DNA of 64,000 nt from JBBBNV01 sp037137075 (GTDB taxonomy: Bacteria > Bacillota > Bacilli > Paenibacillales > NBRC-103111): positions 1 through 64,000 of the forward strand of contig NZ_JBBBNV010000016.1 of NCBI RefSeq assembly GCF_037137075.1, in the 5' to 3' direction. The position numbers and the translations under genes were made by a program. Below the pieces are notes generated by a model, which ran no database searches, was not told where the DNA came from, and saw nothing but the letters and a program-made list of their open reading frames with translations. Of this stretch, positions 41,744 through 49,632 are shown one piece after another. Every line of letters starts with the position of its first letter. Positions within the stretch are counted from its first letter, which is position 1.

Positions 41744-42499
41744 CTAAAGTGAGCCGTCGAGCAGCCTTTCGATGAGCTTTGCTACGCCAAATTGATCATA
41801 AGGCGCGGTGACCCAGTCTGCCTCATGCTTCAGCTCCTCGGGCGCATTGCCCATAGCGACACCGAGTCCGGCCCAGCGCAGCAGCGCTTTATCATTCAGT
41901 CCGTCGCCTACAGCGGCAACCTCCTCGGCGCGAATGCCGTACAGGCTGCAAACATGCTGCAGGCCCGAGGCCTTGCTTACACCCGGAGGGTTGACATCGA
42001 TTTTGTGCTCGCCGGACATGCTGATTTCATAAGAACCCGTCTCCCGAAGCGCCTTCAGCAGCTCCGCCTGCTTGTTCTCATCGCTTTCCCGGTACAGCAT
42101 CATCAGCCAATTCAGCTGAAGAGCCTCCTGTTCTTCGGGAAATTCCTCCGGACGCCGGAATACTCCCTCCGCTGCATAGCCCTGCGTCACGATGCCGAGC
42201 CGAGCGCCGATTTGCCGAAACTGCTGAACATCCTGCCAGCTCATCTTCTCCCTGTGAATAAGCTTGTCGTCCGCTCCCCAAATTTCGCAGCCGTTGGTCG
42301 TCACGACCGGCATCGGAAGCTGAAGCGCTGCCCTGTAGTCCCGAACCTTATCGATATGCCGTCCGCTGGCAAGTACGACCTCTATGCCGGCCCGACGGGC
42401 TCGTTGTATCGCTTCGGCGTTCTCGCGGGGAACGCGGTGTTCATCGTCCAGCAATGTTCCGTCCATATCAAGCGCGAGCAGTTTCCATGATTTCGTCAT
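41744..42499 (-). CDS. HAD-superfamily Cof-type phosphatase
   Basis: A 251-residue HAD hydrolase with the Cof-like C2 cap. LLALDMDGTLLDDEH holds the nucleophile Asp, VVLASGRHIDKV the Thr/Ser motif, and VAAVGDGLNDKALLRWAGLG the metal-binding acid motif. ISMSGEHKIDVNPPGVSKASG is the family's lysine region. These enzymes dephosphorylate sugar phosphates, pyridoxal phosphate or FMN; the exact substrate is not visible. Single gene. Confidence 0.9.
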   Translation of the reverse strand: MTKSWKLLALDMDGTLLDDEHRVPRENAEAIQRARRAGIEVVLASGRHIDKVRDYRAALQLPMPVVTTNGCEIWGADDKLIHREKMSWQDVQQFRQIGARLGIVTQGYAAEGVFRRPEEFPEEQEALQLNWLMMLYRESDENKQAELLKALRETGSYEISMSGEHKIDVNPPGVSKASGLQHVCSLYGIRAEEVAAVGDGLNDKALLRWAGLGVAMGNAPEELKHEADWVTAPYDQFGVAKLIERLLDGSL

Positions 42500-42601
42500 G
42501 CTGCAATCGTTCCTTTCTCGTGAAGCCTGACCTTATTCTACCATAGGTTTGCAAAACCTGCAGGAGTGCTTTCGGCATTCCGGCCGCACCAGAGAGCACA
42601 T

Positions 42602-42656
42602 ACCAATGAGCAATGGACAATGGACAACGACCAATAACCAACAACCAATGAGCAAT
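42602..42656. repeat. Low-complexity segment with 13-bp direct repeats
   Basis: ACCAATGAGCAAT occurs at 42602-42614 and 42644-42656. Between them lie several CAATGGACAA/CCAATAACCAA-like words. Non-coding, between the HAD gene start and the pepF terminator. Confidence 0.6.
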
Positions 42657-42694
42657 TGACCCGAGGGGTTGACCAGGGCCCTGTGACGGATAAG

Positions 42695-42744
42695 ACAAAA
42701 AACAGCCAAGACCGGCAGAGGCACGCCCCTGCAGTCTTGGCTGT
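42695..42744 (-). terminator. Terminator of the pepF gene
   Basis: On the minus strand ACAGCCAAGAC and GTCTTGGCTGT are perfect arms followed by TTTTTTG. Confidence 0.88.
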
Positions 42745-42760
42745 GGTTTACGGTAACTAA

Positions 42761-44668
42761 TTATTTTGCAAGCTGCTCCATTTGCTCAATCAGCTCTTTA
42801 AAGACGCTCATCGCTTGGCTGACGGGCTCCGGTGTGGACATATCCACTCCGGCCCGCTTCAGGATATTGATCGAGAAGTCGCTGCCGCCGCTCTTGAGGA
42901 AGCCGAGGTAACGGTCCACCGCCGGCTGCCCCTCCTCCAAAATTTTCTTGGCGAAGCTTGTTGCCGCCGAGAAGCCGGTCGCATATTTGTAGACATAGAA
43001 GCTGGTATAGAAGTGGGGGATACGTGCCCATTCCATCTCAATGTCTTTATCCACAACCATGTCCTTGCCGTAGTATTTTACGTTCAGATCGTAGTAGATT
43101 TGGCTGAGCAGCGCTGGAGTAAGCGATTCGCCTTGTTCGGCCTTCTCATGGATGATTTTCTCGAATTCGGCGAACATCGTTTGTCGGAACACCGTCGTGC
43201 GGAACTGGTCGGCATAATAGGTGAGCAGGTACATCTTCGCCTTTGGATCAGTGGTCCGCTCCAGCAAATAATTCATCAGCAGCGCCTCATTCAACGTAGA
43301 GGCTACTTCGGCGAGGAAAATGGTGTACTGCGCGTAACGGTATTCCTGATTCGTGTCGGACAGGTAAGAATGCATCGCATGGCCCATCTCATGAGTGAGG
43401 GTGAACATGCTGTTCAGATTGTCCTTATGGTTCAGCAGCACATACGGATGTGTGCCGTATGCGCCCCAGCTGTAAGCGCCGCTGCGTTTGCCTTCATTCT
43501 CGTAGACGTCAATCCAGCTGTTGTCGAAGCCTTGAGACAGCACCTTCAGATAGTCCTCGCCAAGCGGCTTCAAGCTTTCCAGCACTGTTTTTTTGGCTTC
43601 TTCATACGGAATCTCCATCTTGAACTCTTCCACAAGCGGAGCGAACAAATCGTACATGTGCAGCTCGTCAACCTTCAGCAGCTTTTTGCGCAGCTTGACA
43701 TAGCGGTGCATGAGCGGCAGGTTATCCTCGATTGTGCCGATCAGGCTGGTATACACACTGGTCGGGATATTGTCGCCGAACAGCGACATTTCCAGCACGG
43801 ATGGATATTTCCGCGCTTTGGCGTAAAACATGTTCTTGCTCACATTGGCCGAAAGTGTGGCGGCAATTGTATTTTTTTGCTTGGCGTAGGTTGCATAAAC
43901 GGCTTCGAACGCGTTTTTGCGTACCTCGCGGTCTTTACTTTCCAGGAACTGAATGTAACGGCCGTGAGTCAGCTCGATCTCCTCGCCGTTTTCGTTTTTA
44001 ACCTTAGGGAACTTCATGTCTGCATTATTAATCATGCCGAAAATCGTATTCGGTGCTTGAGACATCGAACCGACCTGCGCCAGCAGCGCTTCCTCGGCCT
44101 TGGACAAAATATGCGCCTTCTCGCGCTTCATTTCCTCCAGGGTATGCTTGTAAAAAGCGAGCTCCGGGCTGGCAATAAGCTGATCGATCTGCTCATCGCT
44201 CAAGCTCAAAATTTCCGGCGTGATATAGGACATCGCCTCGCCGACTTCAACGCTCAGCTTTTTGGATTTGTCGGACAAAGCCTGATAGGTCTGGTCGGCC
44301 ATGTCTTCATGATGCCGCATGTTGGCATACACGTACAGCCGTTCCGTATGTAAGGAAATATCGTCGTCGAGCTTGAAGCATTCTTTAAGCGCGGCGGGAT
44401 CGCTAAGCTTGCCTTCGAAGGCTGCGATGGAGGCCAGCTTTTGTTTAACTTCCTTATACTCCTTGTCCCATGCGTCTTGGCTCGGGAACAAATCCTCCAG
44501 CTTCCATTTATGCTCGGCTGGCACCTCGGAACGTTTCTGGACCTGATTCATGGAATCCCTCCTGGCTTTTTGAACTGGTTTCTCCGCGCTGCCTGCTGCC
44601 AGCGGTGCGGCACATAAAAAGGCAGACAGCGCAACGGTTAATCCGAGTGGAATAAGGCGGCTTGGCAT
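42761..44668 (-). CDS. pepF: Oligoendopeptidase F with an optional N-terminal signal peptide
   Basis: An M3B metallopeptidase of 635 residues from the upstream start. The zinc site is TLTHEMGHAMHSYLSD (HEMGH) with the downstream Glu in FLAEVASTLNEALL. Cytoplasmic PepF cleaves peptides of 7-17 residues. Two starts are plausible. The ATG at 44668 (GGGAGG 10 bp before) adds a classical signal peptide, MPSRLIPLGLTVALS then AFLCAAPLAAGSA. The ATG at 44551 has a near-perfect AGGAGGG at 6-7 bp and begins MNQVQKRSEVPAEHKW, the normal PepF N-terminus. Both could be used, giving secreted and cytoplasmic forms. A strong terminator follows. Confidence 0.93.
   Translation of the reverse strand: MPSRLIPLGLTVALSAFLCAAPLAAGSAEKPVQKARRDSMNQVQKRSEVPAEHKWKLEDLFPSQDAWDKEYKEVKQKLASIAAFEGKLSDPAALKECFKLDDDISLHTERLYVYANMRHHEDMADQTYQALSDKSKKLSVEVGEAMSYITPEILSLSDEQIDQLIASPELAFYKHTLEEMKREKAHILSKAEEALLAQVGSMSQAPNTIFGMINNADMKFPKVKNENGEEIELTHGRYIQFLESKDREVRKNAFEAVYATYAKQKNTIAATLSANVSKNMFYAKARKYPSVLEMSLFGDNIPTSVYTSLIGTIEDNLPLMHRYVKLRKKLLKVDELHMYDLFAPLVEEFKMEIPYEEAKKTVLESLKPLGEDYLKVLSQGFDNSWIDVYENEGKRSGAYSWGAYGTHPYVLLNHKDNLNSMFTLTHEMGHAMHSYLSDTNQEYRYAQYTIFLAEVASTLNEALLMNYLLERTTDPKAKMYLLTYYADQFRTTVFRQTMFAEFEKIIHEKAEQGESLTPALLSQIYYDLNVKYYGKDMVVDKDIEMEWARIPHFYTSFYVYKYATGFSAATSFAKKILEEGQPAVDRYLGFLKSGGSDFSINILKRAGVDMSTPEPVSQAMSVFKELIEQMEQLAK
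44557..44564 (-). promoter_or_regulatory. Internal ribosome binding site in pepF
   Basis: AGGAGGG on the minus strand, directly before the internal ATG at 44551. It is stronger than the site of the upstream start and decides whether the protein has a signal peptide. Confidence 0.65.
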
Positions 44669-44744
44669 GAAGCTCGGCACCTCCCAAAGCATGTGTCGTC
44701 CTGAAGACGCATCGCTTTAGTATAGCCGCTTCTGCCAAATTTCA

Positions 44745-44924
44745 TCATCCCGCCTGGAAAAAGCTGTACACAATCAAAAAGAACGCACAGCTGACCATAA
44801 AAATGGCCACAAGAGCAAGAGGCCGGCGCAGCGCCGCTGGAATGGTGTTTCGCGTCATAATCAGGATCGCTCCGTAAGCAAACGCGACAACGGAAAAAAG
44901 TGCAATTGAACCGACATCGACCAT
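44745..44924 (-). CDS. Small two-helix membrane protein, 59 aa
   Basis: The protein MVDVGSIALFSVVAFAYGA continues to a loop MTRNTIPAALRRPLA and a second helix VAIFMVSCAFFLIVYSFF. The start has AGAGGTGA 5 bp before it. It lies 76 bp upstream of pepF on the same strand and may share its transcript. I do not recognise the family. Confidence 0.7.
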   Translation of the reverse strand: MVDVGSIALFSVVAFAYGAILIMTRNTIPAALRRPLALVAIFMVSCAFFLIVYSFFQAG

Positions 44925-45250
44925 ATGTCACCTCTTGACTGAAAAATAGCCTTGTACGTCCCCGGTTGCAAGCCGGATTAAGGTTAGAATGTACCCGGAT
45001 TGCGGGCTGGCCTAACTAATGGCGCATAACGTAATCATACCACAATCTCCCAACCCGATGCTATGGCAGGACGGCAGGGTGCTGCATATGCTTTATCATA
45101 TGAGCCGATGGTCTTCGCCATGCGATCGAACGCGGCTTGGATGAGGACACGGCAGCCTGATCGACGGTTATCTCCTTGATTAGGATGAATAAGGACTCTG
45201 TCTGTGACGGGAGCCAAGATCACTTCAGGGTGCTGCATGTGGTTATTCAA
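44925..45250. other. Intergenic region without a recognised gene
   Basis: An 85-codon minus-strand frame (45035-45292) is open but overlaps the terC terminator and has no ribosome site, so it is not called. No repeat or RNA gene was recognised. Confidence 0.45.
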
Positions 45251-45284
45251 CAAAAAGACCAGCCTGCGCTTGCAGGCTGGCCTA
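45251..45284 (-). terminator. Terminator downstream of the terC-like gene
   Basis: On the minus strand GCCAGCCTGC and GCAGGCTGGT enclose a four-base loop and are followed by CTTTTTG. It lies 170 bp after the terC-like stop. Confidence 0.8.
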
Positions 45285-45452
45285 TCTGACAAGTCAAAGA
45301 AACGAATCTGACTGGAATGCCGCTTTTTAGCAGCTTCTTTCGTCTTTCGTGCCGCAGGGAACTGCCTCGCCCGGCATCACGCCTGTCCGCATGACAGCCT
45401 GTATGAGGCAGATCCGGGAGGCTCAAGGTGGCTATCAGGCTCGATGCGAAGC

Positions 45453-46130
45453 TTAAGCCTCCGCGTCGGCCAGACTTGCCGCCTTCTGCTTGCGTCTGCC
45501 CAGCAGCAGTACACCGGCCAAAACCACGGCGACGAACAGCCATTTCAAGGCAGGAGCGGCAAACCAGGTATGCAGCATCGGCTCGTCGGTAATCATTTTA
45601 GCTGCCGTAAAGGCCAGCACCCCGGCCCCGGCAAATACGATAATCGGGAAGCGTGTCATCCAGCCCAGGATAAGCGTGCTGCCCCAAACCATAATTGGAA
45701 CACTGACCAACAGCCCGATAATAACGAGCGAGAAGCTGCCGTGAGCCGCAGCTCCTACCGCCAGCACATTGTCAATTCCCATCGCGGCATCGGCAATAAT
45801 AATGGTACGAATTGCAGCCCATAAGTTGTCTTTGGCGGTAATATCATGCTTCTTGTCCTCAGCCAGCAGCTTGTAGGCAATCCAGACCAGCAGCAGGCCG
45901 CCGAACAAACGCAGCCCCGGAACCTGAAGCAGCCAGACGACAGCGAGTGTCGCGACAGCCCGGATTACAATGGCGCCGACGGTTCCCCAGAGAATAACCT
46001 TTTTTTGCTGTTCCTTGGGCACATTCCGTGCAGCCATCCCGATAACGATTGCATTGTCGCCTGCCAGCACCAAATCAATAAGAATAATACCCAGCAGCGC
46101 AACTAGCCACTCCATGCTAAACAATTCCAA
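45453..46130 (-). CDS. TerC-family metal exporter/homeostasis protein
   Basis: A 225-residue integral membrane protein of the TerC family (YkoY/YjbE/YceF type), with about seven helices. IILIDLVLAGDNAIVIGMAA and IIIADAAMGIDNVLAVGAAA contain the intramembrane acidic residues typical of the family. Such proteins export manganese and assist metal loading of secreted enzymes. The TTG at 46130 fits AAAGGAG at 10 bp; a GTG at 46139 is too close and the ATG at 46115 too far. A yybP-ykoY manganese riboswitch precedes it, which supports a Mn2+ role. Confidence 0.9.
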   Translation of the reverse strand: MELFSMEWLVALLGIILIDLVLAGDNAIVIGMAARNVPKEQQKKVILWGTVGAIVIRAVATLAVVWLLQVPGLRLFGGLLLVWIAYKLLAEDKKHDITAKDNLWAAIRTIIIADAAMGIDNVLAVGAAAHGSFSLVIIGLLVSVPIMVWGSTLILGWMTRFPIIVFAGAGVLAFTAAKMITDEPMLHTWFAAPALKWLFVAVVLAGVLLLGRRKQKAASLADAEA

Positions 46131-46157
46131 TTCGCCCACACTCCTTTAACTGGTTCT

Positions 46158-46197
46158 AAAAAAATAACGACCCTCACTTGGCCGCGTGAAGGTCGCA
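46158..46197 (-). terminator. Second intrinsic terminator in the terC leader
   Basis: On the minus strand CGACCTTCAC and GTGAGGGTCG form a stem (one mismatch) followed by TTATTTTTTT. It lies between the riboswitch and the terC ribosome site, only 20 bp before the latter. Confidence 0.75.
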
Positions 46198-46199
46198 TC

Positions 46200-46350
46200 T
46201 GCTCAGGACAGGGGAGCAAACAAAAAGACCTTCACCGGGCATTTGCCGGCAAAGGTCTTGCTTACAACAACATCGTTGTTGCCAATAACGCCGGGGATGT
46301 TCAATCCCGTAATGACGACGCTATTGTAGTAGCTACTCCCCTTTGGAGTT
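46200..46350 (-). ncRNA. yybP-ykoY manganese riboswitch
   Basis: On the minus strand the leader begins ACTCCAAAGGGGAGTAGC, the hallmark of this class, and continues with TTACGGGATTGAACATCCCC and the arm CGCCGG. GCTCCCC near 46211 can close the first stem. Downstream, AAGACCTT/AAGGTCTT (46223-46262) forms an intrinsic terminator with a T run that may be the expression platform. The class binds Mn2+ and usually turns on export genes such as terC/ykoY homologues, exactly the gene found downstream. Exact boundaries are approximate. Confidence 0.85.
46223..46262 (-). terminator. First intrinsic terminator in the terC leader (expression platform)
   Basis: On the minus strand AAGACCTTTGCCGG and CCCGGTGAAGGTCTT enclose a short loop and are followed by TTTG. 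It lies at the 3' side of the aptamer. Confidence 0.7.
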
Positions 46351-46453
46351 CGGACGTATTCATTTACAGCTAGTATAGCCGCAGGACAAGCCTGCTGTCA
46401 AGCCGCATCCGACATTCATTTGCCCTGCTATAGCTTATGCGCCGGGTCTTGTA

Positions 46454-46687
46454 TTATACTTCCCGGAACCGTGCCAAAATTTGCTGCCGCTCTTCCTCGG
46501 TGCCTTTGAAGCGCTCTTCCGAGAAGTGGTGCTCAGCCCAATGCATCAGCTCCGGACGGCTTTTGAACTCAAAATTGTCCTCGCCCCACTGATCTGAAAT
46601 TTCACGGACAATGATCGTCGAGCCGTGTACCTCGGCAAACAGCATGTTCCATTTGTCTTGTTTGTATATTTCAACTTTTTTAATCAT
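46454..46687 (-). CDS. Hypothetical protein, 77 aa
   Basis: A small acidic protein starting MIKKVEIYKQDKWNMLFAEV, with GSTIIVREISDQWGEDNFEF and a helical C-terminus (TEEERQQILARFREV). It looks like a small alpha/beta protein with no signal or membrane helix. GGGGAAG lies 9-10 bp before the ATG. I do not recognise the family; it is a single gene. Confidence 0.7.
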   Translation of the reverse strand: MIKKVEIYKQDKWNMLFAEVHGSTIIVREISDQWGEDNFEFKSRPELMHWAEHHFSEERFKGTEEERQQILARFREV

Positions 46688-47014
46688 TTGCGTTCCGCTT
46701 CCCCTTTACATCCGACAAGATTACAACCATATGTCAGGATCATAACGCAGCCACCGTGGAAAAGCAATTGATTTGGTTGAATTCCGTACGTTTCGGCCTG
46801 TTCTTGCTTGCCCCCTCCGCCATCTCATGCTATAATTTCCACCAACCGCTGCCCGTTTCTGGCAGCCGGAGAGAACCAGGGGGAGCCTGCTTCGCCTTGA
46901 GGGAAGTTTGGAATGGAAAAAGTTTGAAATGAGAAGAGCCTGAGATGAGATGGTTGAGACGAGCTTTCAGAAGAAAGTTTGGCTGAACTGAGATGAGATG
47001 AGGAGAGCTGAGAC
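46688..47014. other. Intergenic region with a purine-rich segment
   Basis: From about 46905 the plus strand is strongly purine-rich, with repeated TGAGATGAGAT words (two clusters, about 46941 and 46989). No gene was recognised. The segment serves as leader of the following methyltransferase. Confidence 0.5.
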
Positions 47015-47764
47015 ATGAATTCACAGGACAAGTATGAGCAAATTGGCGTAGCCATGACGTGCCGGTCGTTCGAGGAATACACCCGCATGTTTGATCTGGA
47101 TGATCGGCTGCTTGGCAGCGGACCGATTCTGGATGTGGCGGGAGGGGCGTCTTCCTTTACAGCGGAAGCACGCGGACGCGGGTTTGAGGCATTTGCTGCC
47201 GATCCGCAGTATGCCTTATCTGCTGACGATATGGAAGAGCAGGGACGGCGGGAGATTGACGTATCGACAGCCAAGCTGGCGGCATTACAGCACAAATTTG
47301 ACTGGACCTACTACGGATCTATTGAACGCCATCGCGGCGACCGGGAGCAGTCATTGACTCGATTTATGGCGGACTACCGGGCCGACCGTAACGGCCGAAG
47401 CCATGGGGAATCGGTTAACCCGGCTGGCGGCAGGACGGATATTTATACGGCAGGCCTGCTTCCGCAATTGCCTTACGCCGATCATACCTTTTCTCTCGTA
47501 TTGTGCAGCCATTTTTTATTTTTATATCAGGCGCAGTTCAGCCATGAATTTCATTTGGAAGCGGTGCGTGAGCTTCTGCGCGTTTGCCGACCCGGCGGAG
47601 AGGTGCGGATTTATCCGCTGTTGTCCCTGAAGTGGGAAGGCTATCCGAGGATGAACGAGCTGCTTGCCGGCGTGGAAAGCATGGCGGGACGGATGGAAAT
47701 GCTCCCCTCGAAGCTTCCTTTTATTCCCGGATCGACTACATTGCTGCGGCTCATGAAATCGTGA
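47015..47764 (+). CDS. SAM-dependent methyltransferase-like protein
   Basis: A 249-residue protein with a class I methyltransferase pattern: GPILDVAGGASSFTAEARGRG (SAM loop, split LDVAGGASSF), AFAADPQYALS (acidic strand end), and LPYADHTFSLVLCSHFLFLY with VRELLRVCRPGGEVRIYPLL (late motifs). The substrate is unknown. The region between (about 70-135) is charged and may be a lid. AGGAGAG precedes the ATG. Single gene. Confidence 0.78.
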   Translation: MNSQDKYEQIGVAMTCRSFEEYTRMFDLDDRLLGSGPILDVAGGASSFTAEARGRGFEAFAADPQYALSADDMEEQGRREIDVSTAKLAALQHKFDWTYYGSIERHRGDREQSLTRFMADYRADRNGRSHGESVNPAGGRTDIYTAGLLPQLPYADHTFSLVLCSHFLFLYQAQFSHEFHLEAVRELLRVCRPGGEVRIYPLLSLKWEGYPRMNELLAGVESMAGRMEMLPSKLPFIPGSTTLLRLMKS

Positions 47765-47793
47765 GATCAGCTGCTTTTTATACAACACCAAGC

Positions 47794-47822
47794 TTGCATT
47801 TTACTGCAAAAAAAGGTACAAT
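47794..47822 (+). promoter_or_regulatory. Sigma-A promoter of the cold-shock gene
   Basis: TTGCAT and TACAAT are separated by 17 bp, 46 bp before the start codon. The intervening leader is short. Confidence 0.55.
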
Positions 47823-47867
47823 TAAGCCATTCGCCATATAGGGCGGTATTTTTAGGAGGTTGTTTAC

Positions 47868-48065
47868 TTGAAAGGTACAGTTAAATGGTTTAACGCAGAA
47901 AAAGGCTATGGCTTCATTCAAGTTGATGGCGGCGAAGATGTATTCGTACACTTCTCGGCAATCCAAGGTGATGGCTTCAAAACGCTCGAGGAAGGTCAAG
48001 CAGTTGAGTTCGACATTACTCAAGGCAACCGTGGACCTCAAGCAGCGAACGTGATCAAGCTGTAA
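47868..48065 (+). CDS. Cold-shock protein (CspA/CspB family)
   Basis: A 65-residue single cold-shock domain. The RNA-binding motifs RNP1 (KGYGFIQV) and RNP2 (VFVHFSAI) are intact; it starts MKGTVKWFNAEKGYGF and ends QAANVIKL. It binds single-stranded nucleic acid and acts as an RNA chaperone. The start is a TTG preceded by AGGAGG, which is common for csp genes in Paenibacillus. A perfect terminator follows. Confidence 0.96.
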   Translation: MKGTVKWFNAEKGYGFIQVDGGEDVFVHFSAIQGDGFKTLEEGQAVEFDITQGNRGPQAANVIKL

Positions 48066-48081
48066 TTCGCTGATACGTGAT

Positions 48082-48119
48082 AAAAGGCAGTCCGGACAAT
48101 CGTCCGGACTGCCTTTATT
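48082..48119 (+). terminator. Terminator of the cold-shock gene
   Basis: AAAGGCAGTCCGGAC and GTCCGGACTGCCTTT form a perfect stem with a four-base loop and short T tract. Confidence 0.88.
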
Positions 48120-48281
48120 GATCCCGCAGAATGGGGGGGGATTTAACCCTCTTCATTCTGCGGCCGCTTGGCGGGCCGTGTTCAGACCTTAACAAGCAAG
48201 TGTTAGCCTTGAGAGGGAACGGCTTCACCGCCGGGCGATGTCTTTACCGGACGAAAGTGCTGCTGTGCTGGATAGACATCC

Positions 48282-48527
48282 TTACTGTTCTTCTTGTTCC
48301 ACCAGTTGAGCAGAATCTTCGGGCAGCCGGTGATGCGGGTAAACATGCCCTCCCCCATGATAACCGTGGTGGTACGGGTAATACCCGTGTCCATAAGGGA
48401 GCACGCTGCCAAGCAGCAGCAGATCGAGTGGAAGGTAGGGCGAATACGGATACGTGTAGTACGGATAATAGCCATACGGATTATAAGGATTGTACGGATA
48501 ATAGGGCTGATAAACCGGGCGGTTCAT
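48282..48527 (-). CDS. Tyr/Pro/His-rich low-complexity protein, coat-like
   Basis: An 81-residue protein. Residues 5-30 are dominated by Tyr-Pro repeats (YPYNPYNPYGYYPYYTYPYS), a short hydrophobic stretch follows (LPLDLLLLGSVLP), then a Gly/His/Tyr segment (YHHGYHGGGHVYPHH) and an acidic end (EDSAQLVEQEEQ). The start has AAAGGAGTGA upstream, so translation is likely. Such composition is typical of spore coat or cell-surface proteins that become cross-linked through tyrosine, but no family is recognised. Single gene. Confidence 0.72.
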   Translation of the reverse strand: MNRPVYQPYYPYNPYNPYGYYPYYTYPYSPYLPLDLLLLGSVLPYGHGYYPYHHGYHGGGHVYPHHRLPEDSAQLVEQEEQ

Positions 48528-48781
48528 TGCAGGTCACTCCTTTTCGATTGGACCCGGATAAGCTGCTGTCCCGTTTAGGTTCAGTTGAAAGCTACTTATC
48601 CGGCTTGATAAACGGGCGCCGTCCTTGATGCGGGCGGGCCGTTTTTTATAGTCCCTATAAGCTATGCGGATGCCTACCGGATTGGTGAATCCCGGATAAA
48701 ATCCCTGTGAAAGCTTTTGACCTTGGAGCCGGACAAGTGGTAAACTTAAGGATGCAATCTTTACAATAGGGAGCGTCGGTT

Positions 48782-49522
48782 ATGAAGTTCAAATTGTTCA
48801 AAGAACGTAAAGGCAAGGCAGACCAAGCCAAAAATAACCAATTCGTTAAATTGGGCCGCGAAATTTATATGGCTGTGCGCAAGGGCGGAGCTAATCCGGA
48901 TGCGAATACAACCTTGAAAACGGCGATTGCCAATGCGCGTGCCATCCAAATGCCGAACGATAACATCGAACGTGCGATTAAGAAAGCGCTCGGCGCAGGT
49001 GAAGGGGAAAACTACGAAGAGATTTTTTATGAAGGCTATGGCCCTGGCGGTGTCGCCATTATGGTCAAATGCCTGACAGATAACCGCAACCGCACAGCGG
49101 CTGACGTAAGGTCCATTTTCAACAAGCGGGGCGGCAACATGGGGGAGAGCGGATGCGTTGCCTACATGTTCAATGAAAAGGGTGTCCTTGTCATTGACCG
49201 GGAGCAGTTCGAGACGGATGAGGATACCATCATGATGCAGGCGCTGGAAGCCGGTGCAGAGGATGTAATTGTCAGCGAGGAGAGCTATGAGGTTCTGACA
49301 CACCCGCATGAATTCGATGCGGTGAAGGGCGCCTTGGAGCAGGAGGGCTATGCCTTCTCAAGCGCGGGCATCCGCTGGATTCCGCAGAACAGCGTCAACG
49401 TTGAAGGGGAGAATGCCGAGAAGCTCCTCAAGATGATGGACTCGTTTGACGACAATGACGATGTCCAGGATGTTTATGCCAATTTCGAAATCACAGATGA
49501 AGAAATGGCGAAAATCGGTTAA
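48782..49522 (+). CDS. YebC/PmpR-family DNA-binding regulator
   Basis: A 246-residue protein matching the YebC fold: MPNDNIERAIKKALGAGEGE, YEGYGPGGVAIMVKCLTDNRNRT (in pieces YEGYGPGGVAIMV, CLTDNRNRT), IFNKRGGNMGESGCVAYMF and DVQDVYANFEI. These proteins act as transcription regulators or assist translation of polyproline stretches. The N-terminus (MKFKLFKERKGKADQAK) lacks the usual GHSKWANI or GRKWNNI signature, although the following helical hairpin is normal. GGGAG is the ribosome site. A strong terminator follows. Confidence 0.9.
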   Translation: MKFKLFKERKGKADQAKNNQFVKLGREIYMAVRKGGANPDANTTLKTAIANARAIQMPNDNIERAIKKALGAGEGENYEEIFYEGYGPGGVAIMVKCLTDNRNRTAADVRSIFNKRGGNMGESGCVAYMFNEKGVLVIDREQFETDEDTIMMQALEAGAEDVIVSEESYEVLTHPHEFDAVKGALEQEGYAFSSAGIRWIPQNSVNVEGENAEKLLKMMDSFDDNDDVQDVYANFEITDEEMAKIG

Positions 49523-49539
49523 ACCAGCAGCCTATACGA

Positions 49540-49606
49540 CAAAAAGCGACAGCACCGGAAGGAACGGCCCCAATCGGGCCGATCCAGGCGGTGCTGTCGC
49601 TTTTTT
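49540..49606. terminator. Bidirectional terminator between YebC and the export operon
   Basis: AAAAAGCGACAGCACCG and CGGTGCTGTCGCTTTTTT are perfect arms; an inner hairpin (GGCCC/GGGCC) sits in the loop. Both flanks suit termination on either strand. Confidence 0.9.
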
Positions 49607-49632
49607 ACAACTCCCTGCCGGGGTGAAAATTA

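Noticed and set aside
42782..44353. A 523-codon open frame opposite pepF
   Set aside because: Shadow of the pepF coding strand. The peptidase has its zinc motif, ribosome sites and terminator on the minus strand.
45035..45292. An 85-codon frame downstream of terC
   Set aside because: It begins within the terC terminator and has no ribosome site or recognisable homology.
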